Source of the DNA: Sporohalobacter salinus
GTDB lineage: Bacteria; Bacillota; Halanaerobiia; Halobacteroidales; Acetohalobiaceae
DNA length: 64,000 bases
Assembly: GCF_016908635.1 (NCBI RefSeq)
Contig: NZ_JAFBEG010000002.1
Coordinates: 115,725-179,724, forward strand
Direction of reading: 5' to 3'
The notes beneath the pieces are model-generated. The model was not told the DNA's origin, made no database searches, and saw only the letters and a list, made by a program, of their open reading frames with translations. Of this stretch, positions 26,781-35,776 are shown piece after piece; position 1 is the stretch's first letter; the number at the start of each line of letters is the position of its first letter. The translations under genes and the position numbers were made by a program.

Positions 26781-27975
26781 ATTAGATTCTATTCTAAATA
26801 TGGTTATGATTGTAGGATTTGTCGTATATGCTCTGGGTGCTACAAATTCTTTAGGAGTTATGAATACTGGTTTAGGTATAGCTTTTTTAGCCTGGATAAT
26901 TAAAAAGATCAAGAATTTTAATTTTAAAGTAAAAAGTACTCCTTATGATAAGTATATTATCTTTTTTTTATTAGCAGTGTTATTTTCCTTTATTGATAGT
27001 TGGAATTTAGCTAGAAGTATTGATCGGTTTCAAAGGTATATAATTCCTATTATTTTGTTCTATATGTTAGTTGATTTAGAACCAGATTTAAAAATGATTA
27101 AGAGGTTATTAGGGAGTTTATTTATCGGTATGTTGGGATCAATTTGTTATGGGTTATGGCAATATCATTTAGGAATAAGAAGGATTTCTTCAACTTTGTT
27201 TGTAATGGAGTTTGCTGATTTATTATCTTTTACTGCAATATATACTATTATTTACGGAATTTGGGGTAAAATTAAAACAAGAAGTAAATTATTTTGGTTA
27301 CTGATAAGTATAATATTAGTAATTAGTTTAATCTTTACCCGTACTAGAGGAGTTTGGGTTGCATTTATAATAAGTTTAGGAATTATATTAATTCTTAAAG
27401 AAAGAAGATATTTCATTTATTTTCTAATCGGAATGATTTTATTTTTTGCGATAGCACCTTATTTTATACCTAAGACTTATGTTAATCGATTTGTAAGTAT
27501 CTTTAATCTACAGACTAATAAAAGTAATGTAACTAGAATTAATTTATGGAAAGGTGCTTTGGCAATATATAGAAATCATTTTATTAATGGAATTGGATTA
27601 GATAATTTTGAGACTGCAATTAGAATGGATCGTTATTTATATAAACCAGTTCTTTCCAAAGCTAGCGCTCATAATAATTTTCTACAGTTAGCAGCAGAGA
27701 CAGGAAGTTTTGGTGTGATTTCATTTGTATTGTTATTTGGAGTTATTTTAAAGCAATTATATACTTATTATCGATTGGAAAAAAATAATAATTTTAAATT
27801 ATTATTTTTATCTACTATAGGTTTGGTAGTAAGTTATTTAGTTCATGGTTTAACAGAATATAATCTTAACGATAGATTTGTAGGTAGAGTAGTTTGGTTT
27901 ATGTTAGCTATAAGTTTGCTATTAGGAAAAAGAACAGACAAAGAAAGGATAGATTGTGAGTATGCAGATAACTAA
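26767..27975 (+). CDS. O-antigen ligase/polymerase family membrane protein
   Basis: A polytopic membrane protein with roughly ten or more hydrophobic segments. A large periplasmic loop carries RGVWVAF and the signature KASAHNNFLQLAAETGSFG, typical of the Wzy_C / WaaL ligase superfamily. TTG 26767 follows AAAGGAG, overlapping the upstream gene by 14 bases; a TTG at 26737 is also in frame. Placement among core transferases favours an O-antigen ligase (WaaL), while the similar protein at 50578 inside the repeat-unit cluster would be the polymerase. The split of roles is inference. Confidence 0.8.
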   Translation: MKLNKLDSILNMVMIVGFVVYALGATNSLGVMNTGLGIAFLAWIIKKIKNFNFKVKSTPYDKYIIFFLLAVLFSFIDSWNLARSIDRFQRYIIPIILFYMLVDLEPDLKMIKRLLGSLFIGMLGSICYGLWQYHLGIRRISSTLFVMEFADLLSFTAIYTIIYGIWGKIKTRSKLFWLLISIILVISLIFTRTRGVWVAFIISLGIILILKERRYFIYFLIGMILFFAIAPYFIPKTYVNRFVSIFNLQTNKSNVTRINLWKGALAIYRNHFINGIGLDNFETAIRMDRYLYKPVLSKASAHNNFLQLAAETGSFGVISFVLLFGVILKQLYTYYRLEKNNNFKLLFLSTIGLVVSYLVHGLTEYNLNDRFVGRVVWFMLAISLLLGKRTDKERIDCEYADN

Positions 27976-28924
27976 AGAAACGTCCAAAATAAAGTTGGTT
28001 TATATTGCTGGAATAGGTCATTCGGGTTCTACTTTACTTGATTTGATATTAGGTGCTCATGATAAAATTGAAAGTGTAGGAGAAATTAAGAATTTAAAGA
28101 GGTTTATTGTAAATGATAAGAAGTGTTCTTGTGGACAGAGGATTGATAAATGTTGTTACTGGGGGAAGATATTAAAGGAATATCAAGCGAAGTTAAAGGA
28201 AAAAGGAATAAAGGATAATATTTATGATTTTAGAACTTATGATAAAAAAATTTTTTTGACTGAAAAATTAAGAGCTTTTTTTGATGGATATGAACATATT
28301 TTTACTAAGAAAGAGATTAGAGAATATGGATATAAAAATTATTATTTATTTCAAAGTATAATTGAAACAACTGGTAGAGATATAATTTTAGATTCTTCTA
28401 AAAATCCGTATAGATTAGCATTACTTAGTTTAAGTGACTTATTTGATATAAAAGTTATTTATTTGTTTAGAGATGGACGAGCTAATCTAGAATCAAAAAA
28501 GAGAAAAGCTAATGATAATCAAAGAGAAGAGGCTAGCTATCCAGGTTCTGTTAGTCAAACTTTAAAGTTTATTAAATTGAGCTTATACGTGAGAAATATA
28601 TTGAAGCATTATATAGATAGCAATGATATTTATGGATTAAGGTATAAAGATTTTACTCAAAATTGCAAACGAGAAATAAAAGGTTTATGTTCTTTTTTAG
28701 ATATTGAATATCAAAAGGAAATTTTAGATAATAATAGTTCGACTTACTTTGGTAGTAGGGAAAGGCATAACATTGGTGGTAATAGATTGAGATTTAAACA
28801 AATAGATCAGATTAGATATATAAATAAATGGAAGAATAATTTGACTTTTAATGAAAAGATGTGTTTTAAATTATTAGGGGGGAGTATTATAAATAAAACT
28901 TTTGATAAGTTTCAAAAAAAATAA
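27956..28924 (+). CDS. Sulfotransferase-family protein
   Basis: A PAPS-dependent sulfotransferase fold. The 5'-phosphosulfate loop is GIGHSGSTLLD (about residues 18-28) and the 3'-phosphate motif is VIYLFRDGRAN. A cysteine group, CSCGQRIDKCCYW, may bind metal, and it is shared with the sulfotransferase at 53019. HNIGGNRLRF also recurs there. Start GTG 27956 (or ATG 27962) follows AAAGGA. Target sugar unknown. It is the first of three sulfotransferase-like genes in this window and suggests sulfated core or O-antigen. Confidence 0.8.
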   Translation: MSMQITKETSKIKLVYIAGIGHSGSTLLDLILGAHDKIESVGEIKNLKRFIVNDKKCSCGQRIDKCCYWGKILKEYQAKLKEKGIKDNIYDFRTYDKKIFLTEKLRAFFDGYEHIFTKKEIREYGYKNYYLFQSIIETTGRDIILDSSKNPYRLALLSLSDLFDIKVIYLFRDGRANLESKKRKANDNQREEASYPGSVSQTLKFIKLSLYVRNILKHYIDSNDIYGLRYKDFTQNCKREIKGLCSFLDIEYQKEILDNNSSTYFGSRERHNIGGNRLRFKQIDQIRYINKWKNNLTFNEKMCFKLLGGSIINKTFDKFQKK

Positions 28925-29027
28925 TATTAATAATAAATACTAATGAGATAAAGTTATAAATTAGTAAGTGTTAATAGTTTATTATATTAAGAATTCAGAT
29001 AAGCGTATAAATTAAGGAGGACAAGGA

Positions 29028-30140
29028 ATGTCTAAGAGAATATTGTTTATGAATACCGGTACTGGCTGGGGAGGGGTAGAAAAGTGGCATTATGATACGG
29101 CTTTAGCTCTACAAAAAAGAGGTTATAAAATTTTTGTATTAGGTATTAAAGATGAAATGTTTTATAATAAATGTAAAGAGGCTGGTCTTACAGTTGCTAA
29201 TATAGAGCATATTGGAGATGTTACTTTTATTAATCCTTTTAGATTGTATTGGCTAGTAAAGTACCTTAAAAAGAATAGTATAGATGCTATCTTTTTTTGT
29301 CAATCTTCTCATTTTAAATATGGTTCTTTAGCGGCTAAACTAGCTGGTGTGGAGAGTATTATTTATCGTAGAGCTTTAGCTAAACCAATTAAGAATAAAT
29401 TTTATAATCGTTGGTTATTAAAATATTGTGTAACTGATTTTATGTCTATTTCTGAAGTTACTAGGGATGAAAATCTAAAGAAGATACCGAATGATTATCT
29501 AGCACAAGAAAAAATAAAGTTAATTTATAAAGGAGTAAAGAAAGATAAATTTATTAATCCTAAAATAATTTCTAATCTTAGAGAAGAATTTGGGATTGAA
29601 GATGATGAATTAATAATTGGAAATGTTGGCAGATTATGTAGACAAAAAGCACAACAATATTTAATTGAGGCATTACCTATTGTTTTGAAGGAAATTGATA
29701 GAATTAGAGTATTATTAGTAGGAGGAAGTAATGACAGAGAGAAGTTATATAGAAAAAAAGTAAAAGAATTAGGATTAGAGGATAAAGTTATTTTTACTGG
29801 TTTTAGAGAGGATATCCCTTCGATTTTAAAACAGTTAGATTTCATGGTTCATACTGCCATTTACGAAGGTGGGGCTCCCTGGGTAATATTAGAAGCAATG
29901 ATGGCTGGGGTGCCGATAGTAACAACTGACGCTACTACTATTCCAGAATTTGTAACTGATGGTGTAAATGGGTATTTAGCTAAAAATAAAGATCCTGATG
30001 ATATAGCAAAGAATATATTAAAGATGATAAATAATTCTGAGCGTGATAAATTGGGACAAAAAAGTGCTGAAATTGCTAGGGAAAAATTCTCTTTTGAGAA
30101 GATGGTTGATGAGATTGAAGAGAAAATTTTGAATAAATAG
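29028..30140 (+). CDS. GT4 glycosyltransferase
   Basis: A GT-B family 4 enzyme, paralogous to the protein at 21351. The starts LFMNTGTGWGGVEKW and LFLNSCVEWGGGEKW align, and both have IIYRR and GNVGRL-QKA/G. The donor-site motif is HTAIYEGGAPWVILEAMMAG. ATG 29028 follows TTAAGGAGGACA. The 103 bases upstream are AT-rich with no clear promoter. It is followed 12 bases later by the epimerase, suggesting they share a transcript. Confidence 0.85.
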   Translation: MSKRILFMNTGTGWGGVEKWHYDTALALQKRGYKIFVLGIKDEMFYNKCKEAGLTVANIEHIGDVTFINPFRLYWLVKYLKKNSIDAIFFCQSSHFKYGSLAAKLAGVESIIYRRALAKPIKNKFYNRWLLKYCVTDFMSISEVTRDENLKKIPNDYLAQEKIKLIYKGVKKDKFINPKIISNLREEFGIEDDELIIGNVGRLCRQKAQQYLIEALPIVLKEIDRIRVLLVGGSNDREKLYRKKVKELGLEDKVIFTGFREDIPSILKQLDFMVHTAIYEGGAPWVILEAMMAGVPIVTTDATTIPEFVTDGVNGYLAKNKDPDDIAKNILKMINNSERDKLGQKSAEIAREKFSFEKMVDEIEEKILNK

Positions 30141-30152
30141 GAGTGAATAAAC

Positions 30153-31097
30153 ATGGCTCATTTAGTAACAGGAGCAGCAGGGTTTATTGGTTCAAATTTA
30201 GCTGAGGAATTATTAGCTAAAGGAGAAAAGGTAATTGGGGTTGATTGTTTTACCGATTATTATGCTCGAGAATTAAAAGAAAAGAACTTAGAGAATATAA
30301 TTGAAGATGATAATTTTAAATTTATTGAAGCAGATCTGCTGGATTTGGATTTAGTTGAATTATTATCTAAAGTAGATTATGTCTATCATCAGGCAGCTCA
30401 GGCAGGAGTTAGATCTAGTTGGGGACAGACATTTGATATCTATACTGATTGTAATATTCGTGCTACACAGCAGTTATTAGAGGCGGCTAAGGAAGCTGAA
30501 ATCAAGAAATTTGTTTATGCTTCCTCATCGTCAGTCTATGGGGATACTGATAATTTACCAATGCAGGAAACTAATAGATTACAGCCGGTATCGCCTTATG
30601 GCGTATCTAAGTTAGCCGGAGAGAACTTATGTTATCTTTATTGGAAGAATTTTGAGGTTCCGACAGTATCTTTACGTTACTTTACTGTCTTTGGAGAAAG
30701 GCAACGGCCAGATATGGCTTTTCATATTTTTATTAAAGAAATATTAACTGACGGTAAGATCACTATCTTCGGTGATGGAAAACAATCGCGGAATTTTACC
30801 TATGTTGGTGATGTTGTTGAAGCTAATATTTTGGCTGCAGCAAGTGATGTAGAGGGAGAGATATTTAATGTCGGTGGTGCTGGCGAACGAATAACTCTAA
30901 ATCGAACTATTGAAATGATGGAAGATATTATCGGCAAAGAAGTAGAGAAAGAGTATGATACTGTAGCTAAGGGAGATGTTAAACATACAGAGGCAGATGA
31001 GACAAAAATCAGACAGATGTTAGATTATAAACCTAAAGTAGGTTTGAAAGAAGGACTAAGACGAGAAGTAGAATGGTTAAAAAAGATTTATCTTTAA
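30153..31097 (+). CDS. NAD-dependent nucleotide-sugar epimerase
   Basis: An extended short-chain dehydrogenase of the GalE/UDP-glucuronate epimerase type. It has the Rossmann motif VTGAAGFIGSNLAEEL at the start, YASSSSVYGD, and the catalytic YxxxK as YGVSKLAGE (about residues 149-157). 314 aa, full length. With UDP-glucose dehydrogenase next door it could be a UDP-GlcA 4-epimerase, but the substrate is inferred. A diverged, N-terminally truncated second copy lies at 54522. Confidence 0.87.
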   Translation: MAHLVTGAAGFIGSNLAEELLAKGEKVIGVDCFTDYYARELKEKNLENIIEDDNFKFIEADLLDLDLVELLSKVDYVYHQAAQAGVRSSWGQTFDIYTDCNIRATQQLLEAAKEAEIKKFVYASSSSVYGDTDNLPMQETNRLQPVSPYGVSKLAGENLCYLYWKNFEVPTVSLRYFTVFGERQRPDMAFHIFIKEILTDGKITIFGDGKQSRNFTYVGDVVEANILAAASDVEGEIFNVGGAGERITLNRTIEMMEDIIGKEVEKEYDTVAKGDVKHTEADETKIRQMLDYKPKVGLKEGLRREVEWLKKIYL

Positions 31098-31145
31098 ATT
31101 AGGCAGGAGTTTGTTATATATTTCACGAACAATAATTATTGGTTT

Positions 31146-31168
31146 ATCCTAATAAGGATTAATTTTTT
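31146..31168 (+). terminator. Weak terminator-like hairpin
   Basis: ATCCT (31146-31150) pairs with AGGAT (31155-31159) around AATA, then TAATTTTTT. The stem is short; it may partly end the 29028-31097 unit. Confidence 0.4.
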
Positions 31169-31198
31169 CATAAAAATAGAAAGGAAGTGAATGTAGAA

Positions 31199-32515
31199 GT
31201 GAAGTTATCTGTATTTGGAACAGGCTATGTAGGATTAGTTTCGGGAGCATGTTTTGCTGAGTTAGGACATGAGGTTATCTGTGTTGACATTGACGAAGAA
31301 AAGATTGAAGGACTTAGAAATGGGGTTATGCCCATTTATGAAGATGGATTAAAAGAGATTGTTGATCGGAATTATGCTAACGGCAATTTGAAGTTTACGA
31401 CTTCATTGGCAGAAGGGGTTGAAGAGAGTGATATCCTCTTTATTGCTGTAGGTACTCCTTCGGATGATAATGGTGGAGCAGATTTATCAGCGGTAGAAGC
31501 GGTAGTAGAAAGTATTTCTGAGAATATAAATGATTATAAAATTGTAGTTAATAAGAGTACAGTACCAGTGGGAACTGGTGACTGGGTAGAAGAGATGATT
31601 GAAGAAAATAAAGAGGCTGAATATGATTTTGATGTTGTTTCCTGTCCAGAATTTTTGCGAGAAGGAACAGCAGTTCAAGATACAATGAATCCTGATCGCA
31701 TAGTGATTGGAACTGATAGTGAAGAAGCAGCAGAAACAATGGATGAATTACACCAAGGTTTTGAAGCACCAATTCTGCATACAGACCGCTATAGTGCGGA
31801 GATAATTAAGTATGCAGCTAATGCCTTCTTAGCTACGAAGATTAGCTTTATTAATGAAATAGCTAATATTTGTGAACGGGCTGGTGGTAATGTACAGGAA
31901 GTGGCTAAAGGTATTGGCTCAGATCATCGAATTAGTGATAAGTTCTTACGAGCAGGTGTTGGTTTTGGTGGTGCCTGTTTTCCTAAGGATACAAAGGCAA
32001 TTGTTTCTACGGCTACTGAATATGGTTATGACTTCAAGATTGTTGATTCGACAGTCGAAGTTAATGAGGCTCAAAAGGAAACGATGGTAAATAAATTAAA
32101 GCAAGAGATATCTGATTTAACTGGGAAAAGTATTGCAGTATTGGGATTAGCTTTTAAGCCTAATACTGATGATATGCGAGAAGCTCCATCCCGGACGGTG
32201 GTTAAGCAACTTTTAGATGCTGGCGCTGAAGTTAAGGCTTATGATCCGGTTGCTATGGAAGAAGCTAAGAATATCTTTGGAGATAGCATTGAATATTGTG
32301 AAAATGAATATGATACAATTAAGAATTCGGAAGCAGTAATTTTAGTTACTGAATGGGATGAATTTCAGGAATTGAACTTAGATAAAGTTAAAGAGTTATT
32401 AACTAATCCTATTTTCATTGATGGTCGGAACTGTTATGAATTAGAAGAAATGAAAGAGAAAGGATTTACCTATTATAGTGTGGGGAGAGAAGCAATTAAT
32501 AATAATAAAGAATAA
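31199..32515 (+). CDS. ugd: UDP-glucose 6-dehydrogenase
   Basis: Ugd oxidises UDP-glucose to UDP-glucuronate in two steps using NAD. The N-terminal Rossmann motif is VFGTGYVGLVSGACFAELGH. The catalytic cysteine lies in GVGFGGACFPKDTKAI, and the C-terminal UDP-binding domain includes LGLAFKPNTDDMREAPS. About 438 residues, normal. GTG 31199 is preferred, with AAGGAAGTG about ten bases upstream; GTG 31187 lies too close to it. It supplies UDP-GlcA for surface glycans and probably for the adjacent epimerase. Confidence 0.95.
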   Translation: MKLSVFGTGYVGLVSGACFAELGHEVICVDIDEEKIEGLRNGVMPIYEDGLKEIVDRNYANGNLKFTTSLAEGVEESDILFIAVGTPSDDNGGADLSAVEAVVESISENINDYKIVVNKSTVPVGTGDWVEEMIEENKEAEYDFDVVSCPEFLREGTAVQDTMNPDRIVIGTDSEEAAETMDELHQGFEAPILHTDRYSAEIIKYAANAFLATKISFINEIANICERAGGNVQEVAKGIGSDHRISDKFLRAGVGFGGACFPKDTKAIVSTATEYGYDFKIVDSTVEVNEAQKETMVNKLKQEISDLTGKSIAVLGLAFKPNTDDMREAPSRTVVKQLLDAGAEVKAYDPVAMEEAKNIFGDSIEYCENEYDTIKNSEAVILVTEWDEFQELNLDKVKELLTNPIFIDGRNCYELEEMKEKGFTYYSVGREAINNNKE

Positions 32516-32549
32516 ATAATAAAATTAATTTAGATTAATCTTTAAGAAT

Positions 32550-32603
32550 AAGCATGGATTAATTCTTATATTTGATATAGGGATTATCTATGCTTTTTTC
32601 TTT
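32550..32603 (+). terminator. Rho-independent terminator after ugd
   Basis: AAGCATGGAT (32550-32559) pairs with ATCTATGCTT (32586-32595), ten pairs with one G-T wobble, around a 26-base AT-rich loop, then TTTTCTTT. The rest of the 348-base gap up to 32863 holds an AT-rich stretch and the promoter at 32799. Confidence 0.7.
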
Positions 32604-32798
32604 ATGATATAGTAATTATGAGAAAATAATTAAACTGCTTGGAAGTAATGTATTTTATTTCTTTTTTTTGGTTTAATATTCGAGTAGGTATTTTATACTT
32701 TTTAAAGGAGTTACTAGGAATTTATTGAAATAATCAATTAGGTAGAGGATATAGGAGTAAATATACATTCATGAATAGAAGCGGCCCATTGACTTTGT

Positions 32799-32827
32799 TT
32801 GACATCAATGGAATAATATAGTATATT
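32799..32827 (+). promoter_or_regulatory. Sigma-A-type promoter for the initiating sugar transferase
   Basis: TTGACA (32799-32804), a 17-base spacer, and TATATT (32822-32827): a near-consensus vegetative promoter, about 37 bases before the start at 32864. It begins a new unit after the ugd terminator. Confidence 0.75.
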
Positions 32828-32863
32828 TAATATTGGTTATTTGTTGAAAGGAGGAATAGATTA

Positions 32864-33532
32864 GTGGCTAAATCCGAATCTGAAGTTATTGGATCTCAAA
32901 ATAATAGAGTTGTGGCTGATTCGAAAGCTAAGAAAAAAAGTTTAAGCTATCAACTTTATCTAACTAATAAAAGATCAATTGATATAGTAGGTTCTATAGT
33001 AGGCTTAATATTATCATTGCCGATAATGGTTTTAACAGCTATTGCTATAAAGTTAGAAAGTTCAGGACCGATTATATTTAAACAGACTAGAATGGGACTG
33101 TATGGTGAGGAGTTTACAATCTATAAGTTTAGGTCAATGGTGGCTAATGCCGAGAAGAAGACTGGTCCTGTCTGGGCTAAAGAGAATGATTCACGAATAA
33201 CGAGAGTTGGAGAGTTTATTCGTAGAACTAGAATAGATGAATTACCTCAGTTTGTTAATATTTTAAAAGGAGATATGTCCTTAGTAGGTCCTCGGCCGGA
33301 ACGAGCTGTTTTTGTAGAAGAGTTTACTAAGGAATATCCGCAGTTTAAAGATAGATTATATGTAAGACCAGGAGTAACTGGATTGGCTCAGGTAACGGGC
33401 GGCTATGAACTAAGTCCACATCAGAAAGCAAGGTTAGACTTGTTATACATAGAGAAACAGGGACTATTATTGGATATTAAGATTTTGTTTAAAACAATAT
33501 TGGTAATTATTTTTGGTGAAGGAGCAAGATAG
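32864..33532 (+). CDS. Undecaprenyl-phosphate sugar-1-phosphate transferase (initiating enzyme)
   Basis: A bacterial sugar transferase of the WcaJ/PglC type that starts repeat-unit synthesis by moving sugar-1-phosphate to undecaprenyl phosphate. After a charged N-terminal extension comes one membrane segment (about residues 41-63), then KFRSMVANAE, RRTRIDELPQFVNIL and the catalytic MSLVGPRPE, and VRPGVTGLAQVTG. 222 aa: the short, monotopic form without the extra N-terminal membrane domain. GTG 32864 has AAAGGAGG upstream. Its sugar specificity is unknown; a bacillosamine- or legionaminate-related or hexose-1-phosphate is possible. Confidence 0.9.
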   Translation: MAKSESEVIGSQNNRVVADSKAKKKSLSYQLYLTNKRSIDIVGSIVGLILSLPIMVLTAIAIKLESSGPIIFKQTRMGLYGEEFTIYKFRSMVANAEKKTGPVWAKENDSRITRVGEFIRRTRIDELPQFVNILKGDMSLVGPRPERAVFVEEFTKEYPQFKDRLYVRPGVTGLAQVTGGYELSPHQKARLDLLYIEKQGLLLDIKILFKTILVIIFGEGAR

Positions 33533-33635
33533 GTTGCTTTATAAGCAGGAAAATTAATATTAATTGGGAAATGTATATATTGAGTTAGTTAAGTTAGAAA
33601 ATAAATTGTTATATCTGTGAGGAGGAAATTAATTC

Positions 33636-34517
33636 ATGGATCATTTGGATAGACTAGAAAATAAAAGCATTCATATTATTAGAGAAGCCTATAGTGAGTT
33701 TAACAATTTATCTATGTTATGGTCGATTGGCAAGGATAGTACTGTATTATTATGGTTAGCTAGAAAGGCTTTCTTTGGACATGTGCCGCTTCCTCTAGTC
33801 CATATAGACACTGATTATAAGATTCCAGAGATGATTGAACATAGAGATAGATTAGCTAAAGAGTGGGAGTTAGATATGATATATGGGCAGAATGAAGCTG
33901 CTTTAAAGAATAAGGAAACCTTTCCTGATGGAAATGCTACTCGTCTAGAATGTTGTAGGAATTTAAAGACTGAGGCATTAAAAAAGACATTAAATGGTAC
34001 TTGGCCTAGATATAGAATGAATCATAATACTGGGAAATATGAATTAGAAGAGAGTCCAGAGCCGTATACGGGAGTTATAGTCGGAGTTAGAGCTGACGAA
34101 GAAGGTACTCGTTCTAAAGAGAGATACTTTTCTCCGCGGGATACTAATAACGATTGGGATCTTGGAGACCAACCACCGGAATTTTGGAATCAATATAAGA
34201 CAGACTTTGCCCCAGGAACTCATGTAAGGATTCATCCTTTGTTAGATTGGAAAGAAGTAGATATCTGGCGTTATATTGAGCGGGAAAATATTCCGATGGT
34301 GTCACTTTATTTTGATCAAGGAGATGGCACTAGATATCGGTCATTAGGCTGTAATCCTTGTACTGATCCAGTAAAGTCAACAGCTAGTACTCCCCAAGAG
34401 ATAATTGATGAATTAGAGAGCGGTAAATTTTCTAATATTGCTGAGCGAGCTGGTCGTAAACAGGATGAAGAAGATGGCGGAGGTCTTGAAGAATTACGCA
34501 AGGAAGGCTACATGTAA
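33636..34517 (+). CDS. cysD: Sulfate adenylyltransferase subunit 2
   Basis: CysD makes adenosine 5'-phosphosulfate (APS) from sulfate and ATP, driven by the CysN GTPase. The PP-loop [13 protein letters not shown] (about residues 28-40) is intact, and the [19 protein letters not shown] segment and [10 protein letters not shown] near the end match CysD. 293 aa, normal. ATG 33636 follows GTGAGGAGG. CysN is normally the next gene, but here it starts 2.4 kb away, beyond an accessory island. With sulfotransferases nearby the APS probably feeds sulfation rather than sulfur assimilation, which is inference. Confidence 0.94.
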   Translation: MDHLDRLENKSIHIIREAYSEFNNLSMLWSIGKDSTVLLWLARKAFFGHVPLPLVHIDTDYKIPEMIEHRDRLAKEWELDMIYGQNEAALKNKETFPDGNATRLECCRNLKTEALKKTLNGTWPRYRMNHNTGKYELEESPEPYTGVIVGVRADEEGTRSKERYFSPRDTNNDWDLGDQPPEFWNQYKTDFAPGTHVRIHPLLDWKEVDIWRYIERENIPMVSLYFDQGDGTRYRSLGCNPCTDPVKSTASTPQEIIDELESGKFSNIAERAGRKQDEEDGGGLEELRKEGYM

Positions 34518-34518
34518 G

Positions 34519-34664
34519 GTTGATATATTTCAGACGCTGCCAAAATCAGCCCTTATCAATTAGCAATAAATTATATTTAGAACTATTATTTAAAACTTCT
34601 ACTTTATATGTTAATAAGTCGCTTATTTGGGGCTGCTTTAAGTTACTTTTTGAAATATATCAAC
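34519..34664. repeat. Structured intergenic element B
   Basis: A 146-base noncoding element with perfect 14-base terminal inverted repeats: GTTGATATATTTCA (34519-34532) and TGAAATATATCAAC (34651-34664). Inner pairing continues less perfectly, with AGCCC (about 34548-34552) opposite GGGCT (about 34630-34634). Its ends resemble those of element A (GTCAATATATTTC at 22456). It begins two bases after the cysD stop and is a candidate small mobile repeat. The rest of the gap to 34813 is AT-rich with a promoter at 34759. Confidence 0.65.
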
Positions 34665-34758
34665 AACTTGAAGCATTATATGTGAATAGTTAACTAGAAA
34701 AATATGTATTAAGAGGTATGTATATGAGTTTAAAGTGAGTGTTAATAATTAAATAGTG

Positions 34759-34767
34759 TGATATAAT
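34759..34767 (+). promoter_or_regulatory. Extended -10 promoter of the first MNT/HEPN pair
   Basis: TGATATAAT (TG 34759-34760, TATAAT 34762-34767), identical to the extended -10 before the SLH porin. A short hairpin (CCTC 34780-34783 / GAGG 34791-34794) lies just before the Shine-Dalgarno GAGGTGAG and could be an autoregulatory site. Confidence 0.5.
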
Positions 34768-34813
34768 AGTAAAAAGAGTCCTCTTATTATGAGGGCGAGG
34801 TGAGATTTAAAAT

Positions 34814-35248
34814 ATGAGAAAAAAGAACAAAGTTAATTACTTGGCAGAGGAGTTAATTGATTATTTCCGGGAAGATGATAGGATCATGACAGTATATTTA
34901 TTTGGATCTTACGGGACGGAATATGAAACTAAATTAAGCGATATTGATTTAGCGATACTTTTTAATGATGATTCTATTTCTATGATGGAAGAGATGGGAA
35001 TTGCAGCGGAAATTGAGTTTAAACTGGACTTTGATGAAGTAGACCTTGTTAATTTAAATAAAGCTAGTGTAATACTCCAGCATGAAATAATTTCAAAGGG
35101 AGTAAAAATATTTGAACGAGAAGAGTTATATACAGCAGAATTTGTTGAAAAAACTTTAAAATATTATTTTGATTTTGGTTTAGTATATAAAAAATTTAAA
35201 GATGATTATCAAGAAGGATTGAGAGAGGAGTATTGTAGTAGTGATTAA
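34814..35248 (+). CDS. mntA: MNT-type nucleotidyltransferase antitoxin
   Basis: A minimal nucleotidyltransferase. In HepT/MntA systems this protein AMPylates the toxin's conserved Tyr to silence it. The GSX10DXD signature is intact: GSYGTEYETKLSDIDLAI (about residues 32-49), and the third acidic position lies in DEVDLVNL. 144 aa. ATG 34814 follows GAGGTGAG. It overlaps the downstream HEPN gene by eight bases, the usual layout. Confidence in the pair is high because both partners keep their motifs. Confidence 0.88.
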   Translation: MRKKNKVNYLAEELIDYFREDDRIMTVYLFGSYGTEYETKLSDIDLAILFNDDSISMMEEMGIAAEIEFKLDFDEVDLVNLNKASVILQHEIISKGVKIFEREELYTAEFVEKTLKYYFDFGLVYKKFKDDYQEGLREEYCSSD

Positions 35249-35660
35249 TGAAAGTAGAATTCAAGAAAAGATTTATTATATAAAACAGAATTTAGGCAAA
35301 TTGCGGGAATTAAGAAATTTGAGTAGAGAAGAATTTTTGAATGATTACAGAAACTATGATACAGCTAAGTATAATTTGCAGTCTGCTATTGAGGCAGTAA
35401 TTGATATAAGCAATCATATTATTTCTCGCAATAACTATAGAGTACCTAACAGTAATGCTGATACATTTCGAGTGCTTAATGAGGAAGGGATATTGCCTAA
35501 TGATAAATTGACTTCATATATTTCGATGGCTAAATTTAGAAACAAAGTAGTACATCTTTATGAAAAAATTGATGAAGAAGAAATTTATAAGATACTCAAA
35601 GGAAATTTAGTTGACTTTGAGGAGTTTATTGAGATAATTGTACAGGGGTTTTTGTCTTAA
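35241..35660 (+). CDS. hepT: HEPN toxin, HepT/DUF86 family
   Basis: An all-helical HEPN ribonuclease toxin. The catalytic and modification motif RX4HXY appears intact as RNKVVHLY (about residues 108-115). Arg and His are the RNase residues, and Tyr is the site AMPylated by MntA in characterised homologues. 139 aa, normal for DUF86. GTG 35241 lies inside the end of mntA, with GAGAGGAG upstream. It is the toxin half of an apparently functional type VII-like toxin-antitoxin locus between cysD and cysN. Confidence 0.88.
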   Translation: MINESRIQEKIYYIKQNLGKLRELRNLSREEFLNDYRNYDTAKYNLQSAIEAVIDISNHIISRNNYRVPNSNADTFRVLNEEGILPNDKLTSYISMAKFRNKVVHLYEKIDEEEIYKILKGNLVDFEEFIEIIVQGFLS

Positions 35661-35685
35661 TGTGTAAGTGTGATAAAACAAGCAT

Positions 35686-35768
35686 AGACACAGACTAAAG
35701 ATAAAGAAATAAAAAAATTAAATTTTAAAAGTCTCGTGTATGGTCTAGTGCAAGTCTTGTGTCAAAAG
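35686..35768. repeat. Inverted repeat array, copy 1
   Basis: The left arm has GACACAGACT (35687-35696). The right arm has three spaced copies of AGTCTnGTGT: AGTCTCGTGT (35730-35739), GGTCTAGTGC (35742-35751) and AGTCTTGTGT (35753-35762), then CAAAAG. Unit spacing is 12 then 11 bases, the same as at 36842 and 63209. It follows hepT and directly precedes the GxxExxY remnant. Confidence 0.65.
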
Positions 35769-35776
35769 TTTTGTGA

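Noticed and set aside
31113-31130. GTTATATATTTCAC, similar to the ends of elements A and B
   Set aside because: A single end without an inverted partner nearby; too short to call a third copy.
31872-32090. Second + strand frame inside ugd
   Set aside because: It overlaps the catalytic region of ugd in another frame and has no family features.
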